Source of the DNA: Odiellus spinosus
Lineage: Eukaryota > Arthropoda > Arachnida > Opiliones > Phalangiidae
DNA: 64,000 bases
Direction of reading: 5' to 3'
Assembly (NCBI GenBank): GCA_963920705.1
Contig: OY987237.1
Location: 3,688,601 to 3,752,600, forward strand
Shown here piece by piece: positions 1-11,958 of the stretch; positions within the stretch are counted from its first letter, which is position 1, and the number at the start of each line of letters is the position of its first letter. Position numbers and translations under genes: made by a program. Below the pieces are notes generated by a model that did no database searches, was not told the DNA's origin, and was given only the letters and a program-made list of their open reading frames with translations.

Positions 1-3000
1 TTCGGACCAAAACTTTTGATTCCCCGGCATTACTATTAAGGTAAGCTAAGCCTTTGATCTTGAATAAGTTTTTGCTCCAAAAGTTAGTTCGGGCTCTTGA
101 CCAAAGTTAGGCTTAGGTCGTAACAACGTTAGCGGGAAGATGATGTATTAGCGGGTTTCAGCGTTACGGGGTAAAGTTTAAAGGTCGATGGGTTTAAGTG
201 TTTGTTATGATTTGATTTAGGCCTAACGGTTATTGAGTTTAAATAAAGAATTTCTTACGATTTATCGTCTTAAGACAAATTCATGTTATTAGGATTAGAT
301 TTTTACGTGGGGTTATTAGAGAAACATCATGAAACAAATTGATACTCATTTATTGGGAATTAGGTCACAATTTTGTTAGACTTTGGTTTATAAATCCCAA
401 ATTTTGAGCCCTTAAGTGTCTATAAAAACAATCAAAATATCGTATTACATTCGCTAGAGAGTAAGTGTAGGCGTATCTGTATAAAAAAAGGTCCTTTTTG
501 ATAACCTTGCTTGTCTAGTGTCTGAAACTTCAAGGTCTTTATCTCTAATAGAACCCTATTATGTTTCATTAACCCTTATTTTTTCGTTAAAAATATGTTA
601 ATTCTAAAACCAATATAACGTTTTAAAAGATGCGAAATATGATATTGAAAGAAGCCACCCCTTAAATTTAACTACCCCCTGTTTTATTAGATAGTTTAAC
701 CTTTTCAAAATAAGTTATCTCTTTCTAAAAACCCACGTAAATATTTCTTCCCAGCCCTGTAACTTGTCTTTAACTTTTAACGGAGCACGCTATCGGAAAT
801 ACCCGCGAAAAAGTTTCAATACAGTTTAAATCGTGCTAAGTTTTTTGGCAGTAACAATAAATAGTCGTGATAGCTAATAAATCCCGAGCCTTGGGAGGCG
901 ATAGGACCCAAGGATACGATTTTCTTTAACTTAAAACTTTCGGGGTCATAACCTCGCTCGAATACCTCGCGAAGCCAATTGGTTCTGTCCTCAAACACCC
1001 GAAATTGCAATTCCTCGTAGCGAAAACATTGTATCTCCGATTATATTTAGCTTGTAATCCAAGAATTATTTGAAATCGTACGAAGGGTATAACTAAGTTA
1101 CGCGTGACGTCAGTTACTGGCAAAGTAATTCTACTTTCCTGACGAGTTATTTAACCAGGTGTTGGTAATAAAAGGGTGGAAAGACAGTTACTATGTTTTC
1201 GCTTTCGTGTTCAAAAAGATGGCTAAATAGTGGCGCCATTTGGTCATCAGCTGCGTTCATCCATGGCTGTCAAACCGGCGGTCATTTTAGGTGAATTCCA
1301 GCCCCCCTACTTTCCTTAAGTCCCCCTTCTGTATTCCCCCATCTTGTTAAAGTTGTTGAGAAAATTTTTACTTCGGACTCTCGTTGATTTCTTATTCGAG
1401 ATAAAATAGTTTCACCAAAATATTTTGGTTATAGTCTGGTATGTTCAGTCACTCAAAACGCTATCAATTTTTCTCAAGCTTCAAAATAAAGTCCCTTTCA
1501 CACGTGACTGAATTGGAAATAAATATAGCCAAGGAACTTTTTGATCTACAAAGTACAAATTTTAGTAAAATATAATGTCAGAAATTCAATTTTTTTTGTT
1601 TCCTTTTTAGTCTACTCTTATTAGTTAGAAATAATCACAATAATTCAAATATTATTCAAATTAGAGTTAGAATTAATTTATTTCAAAGACTAATTTATAA
1701 ATTTTCACATCATTTTTTTTTTTTTTTGTTCATAATCACTTTGATCACTTGACCAATCAAAAATCCTTATTGCACATTTGGTTCTCTAGTTATAGACCAT
1801 GATGTAGTACTAAAATAAGCGGGGATACGGGGATATTGACCTAATAACGTCATAGTCGTTCCCTGCCTTTTATATTATTATCTCTAAATCACTGAACAGA
1901 CTAACCGTACCAAGCCAGCTGTAATAAAGTCATTGAACCGTGTATTAGGGTATGGGAATCACCCATATTTACGTTGGCGAGTGCAATATTTCTAAGTTAT
2001 GAATGACGTTTAGAATATTTTTATATTTTTGTCGATTTAAAATCCCCCACCCCCCTTTCCTAGTATTTCGAGATTCTTTCCGCCTTTTTATGGTAAACTG
2101 ATTTAATAATGGCATTCTAATGAGCCCTATGTTCGTGGGGAAATGGGGGAAATGAACAAAAAGGATTGTAATTCATAAATTTAGAGTTTAGGGTGGAGTT
2201 TTTACTAGCATTTCAATATTTATGTCTGATTATTTTTGAATGATCATACGTTTTTAATATATCTTAATATATTTGCAATGTTAGAAAGGTTCTTAATACT
2301 CATTGTAAACCCGTTTTTTATGGGAATTTAGATACCTTTTTAATTTTGTAACATATTATAGAATTTTTTTTGATATTAAAATTTATATTATAATTATCAA
2401 GGGAACTACTTTAACTAATGGGGTTTAATATTGCGTATCAATACGCGTAAGTTTTAGCTACATTGTAACTTTAATCGCGAACGAACAAAAAATGGTGTTT
2501 ATTTTATTTCTGTTTACGAGAATAATTTAACGAAATGAGAAAATTTGTGGCGGATTGATACGTAATGTTAAATCTATGAAGAAAAAATAGTTCTTCAATT
2601 CCTGTTGACTAATTAAATATAATTAATAATTAAAATTTTTGCTAGTCTAGTCTAGTTAGCACGCGTGTTCCTTTAAATTGAAACTGTTGACAAAAAGAAT
2701 AGCTATTAAACAAAAGCTTAAGTATCTTGATAATAAAAGTATTTTTAATATATTCGTATAAGGTTAACTCCCTCGATAAAACATTATTTAAATTTATTGC
2801 AAACAGGATACGGATTTTATATAGACGAGGTGGATTAAGGCTTACGTTTTATAAACCCTAAAGTTATTTTTAGCCGATTTTCCGCATTCTTTCGAACTTA
2901 AATAGTCTTGAAGTTGATATATTCGATTATGTAATAGGGAATAATACTCTTAAAACATTAATTTTGCCCATCAATTCGCTTTATTTTTCTCATTTTGTGA

Positions 3001-3119
3001 ATATCACTTGTAAACTTACCGTTCCCGACCGACAGACTGACTTATAATGATAGAAATATTATCAAACTCTATTAATTTACAATTCCCATACGCGTGTACG
3101 TTCGTAACGTTTCCCAGAA
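1..3119. other. Unique AT-rich DNA, no recognised gene
   Basis: No frame longer than about 65 codons and no recognisable domain, RNA gene or transposon end. Contains short homopolymer runs only. Confidence 0.6.
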
Positions 3120-3212
3120 TGTTTTAGAAGTTTCCAGACAAGTCTAGAAATGGTTTGAAAGCTCTAGAAAGTTCTGGAAAGTTCTGGGAAGGTCTGGAAA
3201 GGCCTGGATAAA
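3120..3212. promoter_or_regulatory. Degenerate TTCTGGAAAG repeat with heat-shock-element pattern
   Basis: A run of imperfect 10-bp units of the TTCTGGAAAG type. At 3,166-3,185 it contains four contiguous alternating pentamers, AGAAA-GTTCT-GGAAA-GTTCT, the nGAAn/nTTCn arrangement bound by trimeric heat shock factor. Whether it functions is unknown; it may simply be a decaying tandem repeat. Confidence 0.35.
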
Positions 3213-3233
3213 TTCTTCTGGAAAAATTCCGTG

Positions 3234-3257
3234 TTTTTTTTTTTTTTTTTTTTTTTT
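3234..3257. repeat. Poly-T tract (24 T)
   Basis: Uninterrupted homopolymer just after the TTCTGGAAAG repeat. No adjacent retroelement body was recognised. DNA from 3,258 to 4,090 shows no gene. Confidence 0.9.
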
Positions 3258-4091
3258 ATTGCTAGTGTATAATTTACTAAAATAATCACTTTTTCAGAGT
3301 AAGATTAGCAAATTATTTCGTAATCAACACACCACGCTTGACTCTTTAAAATAATTTCATAAATATCGAATACAATTTTATTCGAAATTTAAAAATATGA
3401 GTTAATTAGAAAATATTTTCCCACGCTTAAAATTAATTAAAAAAGATTCAATTTGGTTGGAATGAATTAACAATTTCAGACTGCAATTGAAAGGAAAAAA
3501 AAAAAAAGTTTAATTTGAAAGAGGCCCTCTTGTTCCTAGTGTACTACTCCATAGGTGGTGTAAATTGATTTAGTTCATCTCCATGGAGTCCCAACATGGT
3601 AGCCAAACAAAAAATACATTGGAGAGATTGGGTCTTTCATTTCCATTTAGTTAGGGCGAATAGAGTTCCCGGTAGAATCTTCATTCGGATCTGGGTTTTT
3701 GATTTAGTTGGACGTAACGACATTTCCATACGTTTCTCTGTCCTAAAATAAACGTTTTAGCATCGCCTTTTCAAAGTAATACTGCGCATGCGCGGTACAG
3801 ATCGTAACGAAAATGAAGGGTAGGAAACGAAAATAAATTTCTTGTCTAAAATCTTAGCCTTTCTACGTTCTTATTGAATGTTTTCTGGCAAAATAAGAAG
3901 CTGTAATTGAATTTTTAAAAGCTGCCACACTTCACTCTCGAGTTTAATCTTTCCTCTTTATAAAACTAAGAAAGAATTGGCATCTTTTAAAGTGGTAATG
4001 AAGTTGGTGGATAAACGTTTTTTTTAATTTAAAAATAGAATTACTAAAATGTACTGTTCAAAAATCACGCGCTAATTTAAATTTTTCAAGC

Positions 4092-4567
4092 AGGGTTCCT
4101 TTACAACCTGGGAAAGTCTGGGAAATTAAGAAATTGAACCAAAAGGTCAGGGAAAAGTCAGGGAATTAAGTAAAAGATCCGAAAGGTCAGGGAAAAATCA
4201 GGGAATTAAGAAATTGACCCGAAAGGTCAGGGAATTAAGAAATTGACCCGAAAGGTCAGGGAATTAAGAAATTGACCCGAAAGGTCAGGGAATTAAGAAA
4301 TTGACCCGAAAGGTCAGGGAATTAAGAAATTGACCCGAAAGGTCAGGGAATTAAGAAATTGACCCGAAAGGTCAGGGAATTAAGAAATTGACCCGAAAGG
4401 TCAGGGAATTAAGAAATTGACCCGAAAGGTCAGGGAATTAAGAAATTGACCCGAAAGGTCAGGGAATTAAGAAATTGACCCGAAAGGTCAGGGAATTAAG
4501 AAATTGACCCGAAAAGTCAGGGAATTAAGAAATTGATCCGAAAGGTCAGGGAAAAGTTAGGGAATTA
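4092..4567 (+). repeat. 29-bp GTCAGGGAATTAAG tandem array
   Basis: Starts with CAGGGTTCCTTTACAACCTG at about 4,094, a 5' end also seen at 34,303, 53,480 and 59,202, then passes through irregular units into about 10 near-perfect 29-bp units with the core GACCCGAAAGGTCAGGGAAT. One of the GTCAGGGAA-module arrays. The shared start suggests it expanded inside a CAGGG-ended transposon. Confidence 0.9.
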
Positions 4568-4799
4568 AATATTAGCGTCATTTTTTTAACAGCTTTATCA
4601 TCCCTTTAAAAAATTTCGAAATTGAACGAAATTAATCCCTGGTGTGGTACAAATATCTATCTGTAACAAGCACTTGAAGCCGCGTGTGCGTGGCCACGTA
4701 TGACCCTTGAAAACTGATACCCAATGCCTATAAAAAACTTGCACTCCCAAAATTCAGCGGGATACATTAAGTGTGCCAAATTTTGTAAAGGGAGTATGT

Positions 4800-4889
4800 T
4801 CTAGAATTTTTTAGAATGGTCTAGAATTTTTTAGAATGGTCTAGAATTTTTTAGATGGCTCTAGAATTTTTAAGAATGTTGTAGAATTT
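4800..4889. repeat. 20-bp tandem repeat, about 4 copies
   Basis: Units of CTAGAATTTTTTAGAATGGT, decaying in the last two copies. DNA between 4,890 and 5,918 is unique and AT-rich with no recognised gene. Confidence 0.85.
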
Positions 4890-5918
4890 CCTCTTCACCC
4901 TCCCTTTAAAGAGCCAATCAAAAGAGACGGTCTGGCTTAACAGTATAGTATTCTAAATATAAGCCACGCTGATTGGCTTCCGTTCGCGTTCGGAAACTAG
5001 TAAAAAATATGCGGAGGAAACAAGTTTTTTTATTTTATTTTAAACCATCCTGAATTTGCAATTGGTTTTAAGTTGCTGGAAACCCTGACTTTGAGAACGT
5101 GATTTTTATCTAAAATTAATCTACGCGTATTTAATTTTATTATATATTTCTCTTCATTTAAGTTACATCTATTCAAATAACGCAATATTTTGACCAGTTT
5201 CTAGTCCAAAATCTTAGTTTTTTTTAGTTTATTTTTCCTGTCTTTCGAAATGTGAAATTACTAATTTTAATAAGGGATATTTTAACCATAATGCAAACTC
5301 CAATTGAGTTAAAAATTAGTTTTCAAATCATTCGTTAATATTGAAGTAATACTATGTAAGGCTTGAAGTACGTAATTATTTCCTAAGCCACCCACTTTCT
5401 CGCGTATTAATATATATAACGCGTACAAACAAAGAACTTGTAAATTTCCGTTTTCTCAAATTCCAGGAATGTTTCTCTCTCCCATCTTTTTACTCATTTT
5501 TTTTGGTCGCCCGCGTTTAATACCAATAATTTCAAACTAATTTGATACTGAGAGATATACGAGGGGACCTTATAATTTCAATTACTTGCTTAAATGCTTA
5601 GTATAGCCTTTCGAGCTTAGTATCAAGATAACTTTGAATATAATTTATACTAATCATACATAAATATGTTGGATGAGGCCTTGAGGAAAAAAAAAATCCA
5701 AAAACGTTTGCGTATATCCCTGGTACTGGGGTGTTGACTTATTTAATTAATAATGCATCTTCTAAGAAGAAAAAAAATATATATTTTTAAGCAGAGGTGA
5801 AAGCTAAAATGTTTTAATAACTTGTTAAAAACTAAGGTGGGAATTAAAATAAAATAATTTCGTGTTTTTAAAGGGAATATGTAGTCACTCAACTAGTAAT
5901 ATTTGCAATTGATTTATT

Positions 5919-6214
5919 CAGGGTTGCCACGGGTCAGGGAAAAGTCAGGGAATTTGAAAGTGAACCAAAAAAGTCATTTTGAGATATTTTAAGAAGTCAG
6001 GGAATTTTAAAGATCTTTCAATTAGCCAGGAAATTACGATCATTATCCGCGGAAAAGATTCTCAGCTGACAAAGATACGCGTGATTATATAAAAAATAAA
6101 AGGGTTAAAATTGTGTAGTATTAGCCGAAACGGTTAGGGAAAATCGGTGGAAAAGGTCAGGGAAAACCTGGAAAATTCAGGGAATTTGAATCTGAATAAA
6201 CTGTGGCAATCCTA
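5919..6214 (+). mobile_element. CAGGGTTGCCAC-ended MITE, copy A
   Basis: Begins CAGGGTTGCCAC and ends CTGTGGCAATCCTA, the inverse of its start. The body follows the family order: GTCAGGGAA modules, a GCCAGGAAATTACGATCATT block, CCGCGGAAAAGATTCTCAGC, a TATATAAAAAATAAAAGG stretch, and more GTCAGGGAA modules. CAGGG-type termini are typical of hAT superfamily elements; no exact target duplication is visible. No coding capacity. Confidence 0.85.
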
Positions 6215-6910
6215 TGGTTGCATTCTCCCTTTAAGGACGATGATTTCATTCCACCTTTAACTAAAATAAATCAAGACACCCAGGTTACGTTATTATATAT
6301 TACTATAAAATAAAAATCAACCTATTTCTATGACATTAAATTAAAATTCCATAAAAGACAAGGCTTAGGGGCAGAAAATAATTGCAGTTCGTTCAATTTA
6401 TGGCGTACAATTATTAATTACGTTTTTTTTTTATATTATATATAAAACTTTTAAAGGTGTCAATCTAAAAAAAAATTAAAACTTTTATAATTTTTGTATC
6501 AATTTTATTTGGTACTAAAGATAAAGGTTTAAGATATAGTCGTATTTTACACCGAGTGATGTAGAGCAAACTTGATATTTTGATAAAATTTCGAATAATG
6601 GCCCGCCGGAGCTCGAGATTGGTAATCTTACAGATACAAAACGGCTTCACGAGATAAATAATTTATAATTTAGTGATAATATAATAAAAGTGTCAAAATA
6701 GGAACGAATTTTTAATCATACGAATTTCAACTTCACCACCTTTAACTGAGATAAAATAAATCTTTGACGCTGCTTTCAAACAACAATAGATTAAATAATT
6801 ATGATAAGAATTTAGTAAAGTTGAAACACAACACAGTGCTGCAAAAAGTGTTAATTAATACTTAACCCATAGTGAATGCTTTAACTATTACTAGTTTACA
6901 AAAAAACAAC

Positions 6911-7382
6911 TTAAAGGGAGAATGAAAGGCCAAAACAACCTTTTTTTAATCGACAAAGAATGCTAAAATAATGAGAAAAACAATAATATAACTCACCAAA
7001 AATATTTCGTTATTTTATAATCAATTTCCAAAGTTCCGAAACTTGAAGATGATAAGCCTTGGCTGCCTAGCTCGGTGTATTTTTTTTTTTTTTTTTTAAT
7101 TCGCATAATGTCCGGTAGCCAATCACGAGCGAGTACGCTTATTTTAAAAATACGCGTACTCGCTCGTGATTGGCTACCGGATATTATGCGAATTTTAAAA
7201 AAATACAGGTCGTGCTCGCCGATTTCACCGAGCTAGGCAGCCAAGGCTTAGCATCGGAACTTTGGAAATTGATTATAAAATAACGAAATATTTTTGGTGA
7301 GTTATATTATTGTTTTTCTCATTATTTTAGCATTCCTTATCGATTAAAAATAGGTTGTTTCGTCCTTTCATTCTCCCTTTAA
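6911..7382. mobile_element. TTAA-flanked foldback MITE, about 464 bp palindrome
   Basis: TTAA at 6,911-6,914 and 7,379-7,382 flanks an element starting AGGGAGAATGAAAGG and ending in its inverse. Almost the whole element is a palindrome: AAGCCTTGGCTGCCTAGCTC on the left matches the inverse at about 7,225-7,250, and TCCGGTAGCCAATCACGAGC is inverted across a centre near 7,145. Known: TTAA target duplication is characteristic of piggyBac (and Kolobok) elements. Non-autonomous. Confidence 0.85.
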
Positions 7383-7702
7383 TTCGATTTTGACCTAGAA
7401 AACTGGCTAATATATAATTTTTTCACGTAAAAATCATTTAACCTCTTGAATATGAATACGCTAATGTTTAATTGTCCGCGAAAAGCCAAAATGTAATGAA
7501 ACAAAACATAACATTGCCTCTTATAAATGCCATGAACGTAAAAACAATTTAGATGTTTGTATACCATACTTTCAAGTTAATTACCGCTTGACAAAAATAC
7601 TTAATTACTTTAACCTCTTATCTTAAATTCTCTGTCGCAACTTAATTAGTATATTTTGAAAGTATAATTACCATATCCAACACCTTTTCGGTCATTCAAT
7701 CA

Positions 7703-8030
7703 CTTATACCAAGAATCCATTCAGGTTCCATAAGAATATGGAGCATAGCTTTAGCCTCTGGTACCATCCTTCCAAACTTTGTAACAAAAGTTCGTCTGCA
7801 ATTTTCGCAACATTTGTACGCTTAGATCTTTTTTAGGACGGCTACATTTTTATAACCCAACATATTATGTCAAGGTCGTTAGTGGCGCGGGTTAATAATA
7901 GATGTCAGGAGCGATTTACTTGAAAAATCGATTCTAAACAGACGAACTTTTGCTACAAAGTTTGGGAGGATGGTTATTGAATCGCGGCCCTCACATATTC
8001 TTATGGAACCTGAATGGATTCTTGCTTATA
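7703..8030. mobile_element. Foldback element with about 90-bp inverted repeats and CTTATA flanks
   Basis: AGAATCCATTCAGGTTCCAT near 7,712 is exactly inverted near 8,003-8,022, and a second inverted block ending TTTGTxxCAAAAGTTCGTCTG extends the arms. The element (7,709-8,024) is bordered on both sides by CTTATA, a probable 6-bp target duplication. An AAT microsatellite follows directly at about 8,028-8,051. Confidence 0.8.
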
Positions 8031-8501
8031 ATAATAATAATAATAATAATAAACAATAGAATTGCACGCCCAAAAAAGAGGTGCTAAGTTTAACAATCAT
8101 TAACATTGAATTTTGTATAATTAGAATACATTGTATTGATATATTTTGGCTCTTTCTGTTTTATCAAGAACTCCAAATAGAAAGTTAGTCATATTTTCGG
8201 AAAGATCGTTAAAAAACGATTCGAAATACAGGGAGACCAGTGGTCCTATAATTCCTATAAAATCCTATAATTTTGAACCTGTCCTGTATTCTCCTGTATT
8301 TCTTTAAAATGTCCTATAAAAACCTATAATTCTGGGATCTTCTATTATTTTATAACACTTTTTTAGTTCACGGCCCAATTCACTGCCCAAAAAATATCAC
8401 ACGTCGAATTTGTGATTATACCTGACGGCAGAGAGCTATAGTCACGCTAGTCGTGTTCGGAGGAGCTGCTAGAGCGCCCTTACCTTACCAACCGTTAGCT
8501 A

Positions 8502-8733
8502 CAAGCTACCAGGGACGGAAATAAGAAATTTTTCTTCCCTTAAAAATTCAAAAGTTATCGGACATTTAACAAAATTACCGGACAATGCTACATTTCTTGT
8601 ATTGAAAAGTATTTTTTTTTTTATCGGACATTTGTCCAGTGACCCCCTCTTAAAACTAAATGTTATCGGACAACTGGAAAATTTATCGGACAATGACCAG
8701 TGACTTGTGCTTATTTCCGTCCCTGCAAGCTAC
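8502..8733. mobile_element. hAT-like MITE nested in the 8.2-8.9 kb element, perfect 8-bp target duplication
   Basis: The 216-bp element (8,510-8,725) has perfect 16-bp terminal inverted repeats CAGGGACGGAAATAAG, flanked by exact CAAGCTAC duplications at 8,502-8,509 and 8,726-8,733. Eight-base duplications with CAGGG ends are diagnostic of hAT-type transposition. Internally the motif TATCGGACA recurs several times. No coding capacity. Confidence 0.92.
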
Positions 8734-8740
8734 CCCCTCC

Positions 8741-8764
8741 TTTTTTTTTTTTTTTTTTTTTTTT
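8741..8764. repeat. Poly-T tract (24 T)
   Basis: Homopolymer inside the outer 8.2-8.9 kb element, just right of the nested hAT-like copy. Confidence 0.9.
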
Positions 8765-8949
8765 GCGTTAGTTTTAGTTTTGTTTTGGTTGAAAATTATT
8801 CAGTAAACTCCCGTATTTTTGATATTTTTAGTCCTATATTATCCTATAAAACCAAATTTTGTGTCCTGTATAATCCTATATTTTTAAAAAATTAATCCTA
8901 TAAATCCTATAAGGAATTTAAAATTTTGACTGTGCTCCCTGGAAATATA

Positions 8950-9800
8950 TATAAATATGTCATAAAACAAAATTACATTGACAGTAAAAATACATATTTT
9001 ATATTCCCCATTTTCCAAATTTTTAAAATAAACATTCCCGCCATAATGAAGTTTTCAAAATCATAAGCCCAATTTTAATAATCTGTTCAAATAATTTTGA
9101 GCTAATACTTTCAAAGAATAAGGGACTAAATTTAAGCCTTAATAGCTACTGATTTCGCTCGTAATTTTAAGACACCATTCGGAAAGTTGTCTCTATACTA
9201 GCTTTTTCGTAATAGTTTTAGTATTATGTATAAATCCGCCTCAGCTTTAACATATAGGGACAAAAAAATGTCATAATTTATAAAATTACAACCGATTTTA
9301 ATTGAAATCTTTGAATGTTGCGCGTGACGTCATATTTTTGACTCTTTCACGCTAAGGTATCGGACATATTGCTTTCAAACTCTATGGAAATTAACACGGA
9401 CATTTTCTCTCGCAATATCCTTTAGATATTTTGGTTTTTTTCGTTAACCAGAACGAATCCATTAACCACGGCGTGTCTTTTCCTATTGTACGATCGTCTT
9501 GAGTAAGTTTGGGTGAGTGGGGGAAAGGTATGGCCTTTATGTCTATGAGTTTAGTTGTCCGATTAAGCCATAAACTGGCTTTGAGTGGCGGACGCCCCGT
9601 CACACAAAGCGAATTACGCCGAGACCAAGTAGACGCCCATGCAGATATTATATTATATTATATCGAGAAACGTCATCTCTATTGAACAACCGCGAAGAAC
9701 GAGCTGAACGACTCAACCCTATCTCGTTTGCAACAGTTATGGACGTCCCCGCTTTCTAACGTCACAAATTATAGAGACCATTTGAACTTACGTTAGTATA
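8950..9800. other. Unique DNA, no recognised gene
   Basis: No domain-like frame. Holds a short TATTATATTATATTATATCG stretch near 9,650 and nothing else I can name. Confidence 0.5.
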
Positions 9801-9804
9801 CGAC

Positions 9805-11095
9805 CTAGAAACCCTGGTAAAGTCAGCGAATTTGAAAATTATCCCTGGGAAAACTTATGGGAAAAGTAAGGGAATTTTTAAAATGTGTCCCAAAGGTCAG
9901 GGAATTTTTAAAATGTGTCCCAAAGGTCAGAGAATTTTTAAATGTGTCCCAAAGGTCAGGGAATTTTTAAAATGTGTCCCAAAGGTCAGAGAATTTTTAA
10001 AATGTGTCCCAAAGGTCAGAGAATTTTTAAAATGTGTCCCAAAGGTCAGAGAATTTTTAAAATGTGTCCCAAAGGTCAGAGAATTTTTAAAATGTGTCCC
10101 AAAGGTCAGAGAATTTTTAAAATGTGTCCCAAAGGTCAGAGAATTTTTAAAATGTGTCCCAAAGGTCAGAGAATTTTTAAAATGTGTCCCAAAGGTCAGA
10201 GAATTTTTAAAATGTGTCCCAAAGGTCAGGGAATTTTTAAAATGTGTCCCAAAGGTCAGGGAATTTTTAAAATGTGTCCCAAAGGTCAGGGAATTTTTAA
10301 AATGTGTCCCAAAGGTCAGGGAATTAAAATGTGTCCCAAAGGTCAGGGAATTTTTAAAATGTGTCCCAAAGGTCAGGGAATTTTTAAAATGTGTCCCAAA
10401 GGTCAGGGAATTTTTAAAATGTGTCCCAAAGGTCAGGGAATTTTTAAAATGTGTCCCAAAGGTCAGGGAATTTTTAAAATGTGTCCCAAAGGTCAGGGAA
10501 TTTTTAAAATGTGTCCCAAAGGTCAGGGAATTTTTAAAATGTGTCCCAAAGGTCAGGGAATTTTTAAAATGGGTCCCAAAGGTCAGGGAATTTTTAAAAT
10601 GGGTCCCAAAGGTCAGGGAATTTTTAAAATGGGTCCCAAAGGTCAGGGAATTTTTAAAATGGGTCCCAAAGGTCAGGGAATTTTTAAAATGTGTCCCAAA
10701 GGTCAGGGAATTTTTAAAATGTGTCCCAAAGGTCAGGGAATTTTTAAAATGGGTCCCAAAGGTCAGGGAATTTTTAAAATGGGTCCCAAAGGTCAGGGAA
10801 TTTTTAAAATGGGTCCCAAAGGTCAGGGAATTTTTAAAATGGGTCCCAAAGGTCAGGGAATTTTTAAAATGGGTCCCAAAGGTCAGGGAATTTTTAAAAT
10901 GGGTCCCAAAGGTCAGGGAATTTTTAAAATGGGTCCCAAAGGTCAGGGAATTTTTAAAATGGGTCCCAAAGGTCAGGGAATTTTTAAAATGGGTCCCAAA
11001 GGTCAGGGAATTTTTAAAATGGGTCCCAAAGGTCAGGGAATTTTTAAAATGTGTCCCAAAGGTCAGGGAAAAACTTGGGAATTTGAAAATAAGCT
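9805..11095 (+). repeat. 30-bp GTCAGGGAATTTTTAAAATG tandem array
   Basis: About 39 units of 30 bp with the core GTCAGGGAATTTTTAAAATG and a GTGTCCCAAAG spacer; degenerate GTCAGxGAA copies bracket it. Variants come in blocks: AGAGAA units first, then AGGGAA, then GGGTCCC in place of GTGTCCC in two runs. Because 30 is a multiple of three and the unit lacks stops in two frames, frames of 444 and 385 codons appear; I do not regard these as genes. Confidence 0.97.
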
Positions 11096-11546
11096 TTAAA
11101 AGCCAGAGAAATAATAAAAAATTGGTAATAAATCATGGAAATGCTTATAGTTTATTAAATTTTTAAAATTCTAGAGAGGGCTTAATTAGCGTCCACAATT
11201 AAATCTTAATTTTAAATTAACTACCTTCGTAAATTATGTCTCCGTAATTAATTAATAAATATTCGTAAAACGTATTTGTTGTCTTAACACGCAACTCCGA
11301 TTATTGCTTAATCTTAATACGTGCTCATGTTAAAAACAATAGAGAAAAATCTCCCCATCTTGTATAATTAAGGAGAAAAGCCATTTCCGTTCAAGATCCC
11401 CATTCGAAAGCGTCATTGAATCATTTTGAATGTACGACGTTTGGCTATCCCACATCTCTATTATATAATTATTTAAAAGTAAATAAGTGCCTAGATTCGC
11501 GCGTGTCTCAATTTAAAGGGAAACTTGGATCTTACAATAGAATTTA

Positions 11547-11958
11547 TTAAAGGGAGAATGCAACCTTATTTTTGTTTATCGATTCCTTATCGTTTAAAAC
11601 GGCCTACTCCACCGATAAAAAGTTTACAAAACAAATATTAAACTAGAAATAAATTTAAAACTTACCCCCCAAAATAGGCTTAGCCGGATTCAAAGAGATC
11701 AGCTGATTTCCTAGCGTGTAAGGTCTAGCGACCAATAAGCAAAGGCCCGTAGTTCACGCGAGATCTCTACGAGACTTATAATCGCGTTCGATTGGTCGTT
11801 AGATCTTATACGCGAGGAAATCAGCTGATCTCCATGAATCCCGTTAAGCCTATTTTGATGGTAAGTTTTAAATCTATTTCAGTAGTGGATTAGGCCTATT
11901 TAAACAATAAGGAATCGATAAAAAAATTACTTGTTGATAGGTTGCATTCTCCCTTTAA
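11547..11958. mobile_element. TTAA-flanked MITE (404 bp) with AGGGAGAATGCAACC ends
   Basis: TTAA at 11,547-11,550 and 11,955-11,958. Begins AGGGAGAATGCAACCT and ends AGGTTGCATTCTCCCT. The arms continue as ATCGATTCCTTATCGTTTAA inverted at the right, and AAATAGGCTTAGCCGGATTC near 11,675 inverted near 11,830-11,860. Very close in sequence to the element at 55,570-56,005. TTAA duplications indicate a piggyBac-type transposase acting in trans. Confidence 0.88.

Larger units (their letters stand above)
8229..8941. mobile_element. CAGGGAG-ended CCTATA-rich element with 6-bp target duplication, carrying a nested insertion
   Basis: Starts CAGGGAGACCAGTGGTCCTA and ends in ACTGTGCTCCCTG (imperfect inverse). 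It is flanked by GAAATA immediately on both sides (8,223-8,228 and 8,942-8,947). The body is rich in TCCTATAA motifs at both ends, like the element at 35,827-36,278. Interrupted by a separate transposon at 8,510-8,725. Confidence 0.8.

Noticed and set aside
9832-11166. 444- and 385-codon frames over the 9.9-11.1 kb array
   Set aside because: They are produced by a 30-bp unit lacking stops; the peptide repeats every ten residues and no promoter, splice or domain evidence supports a gene.
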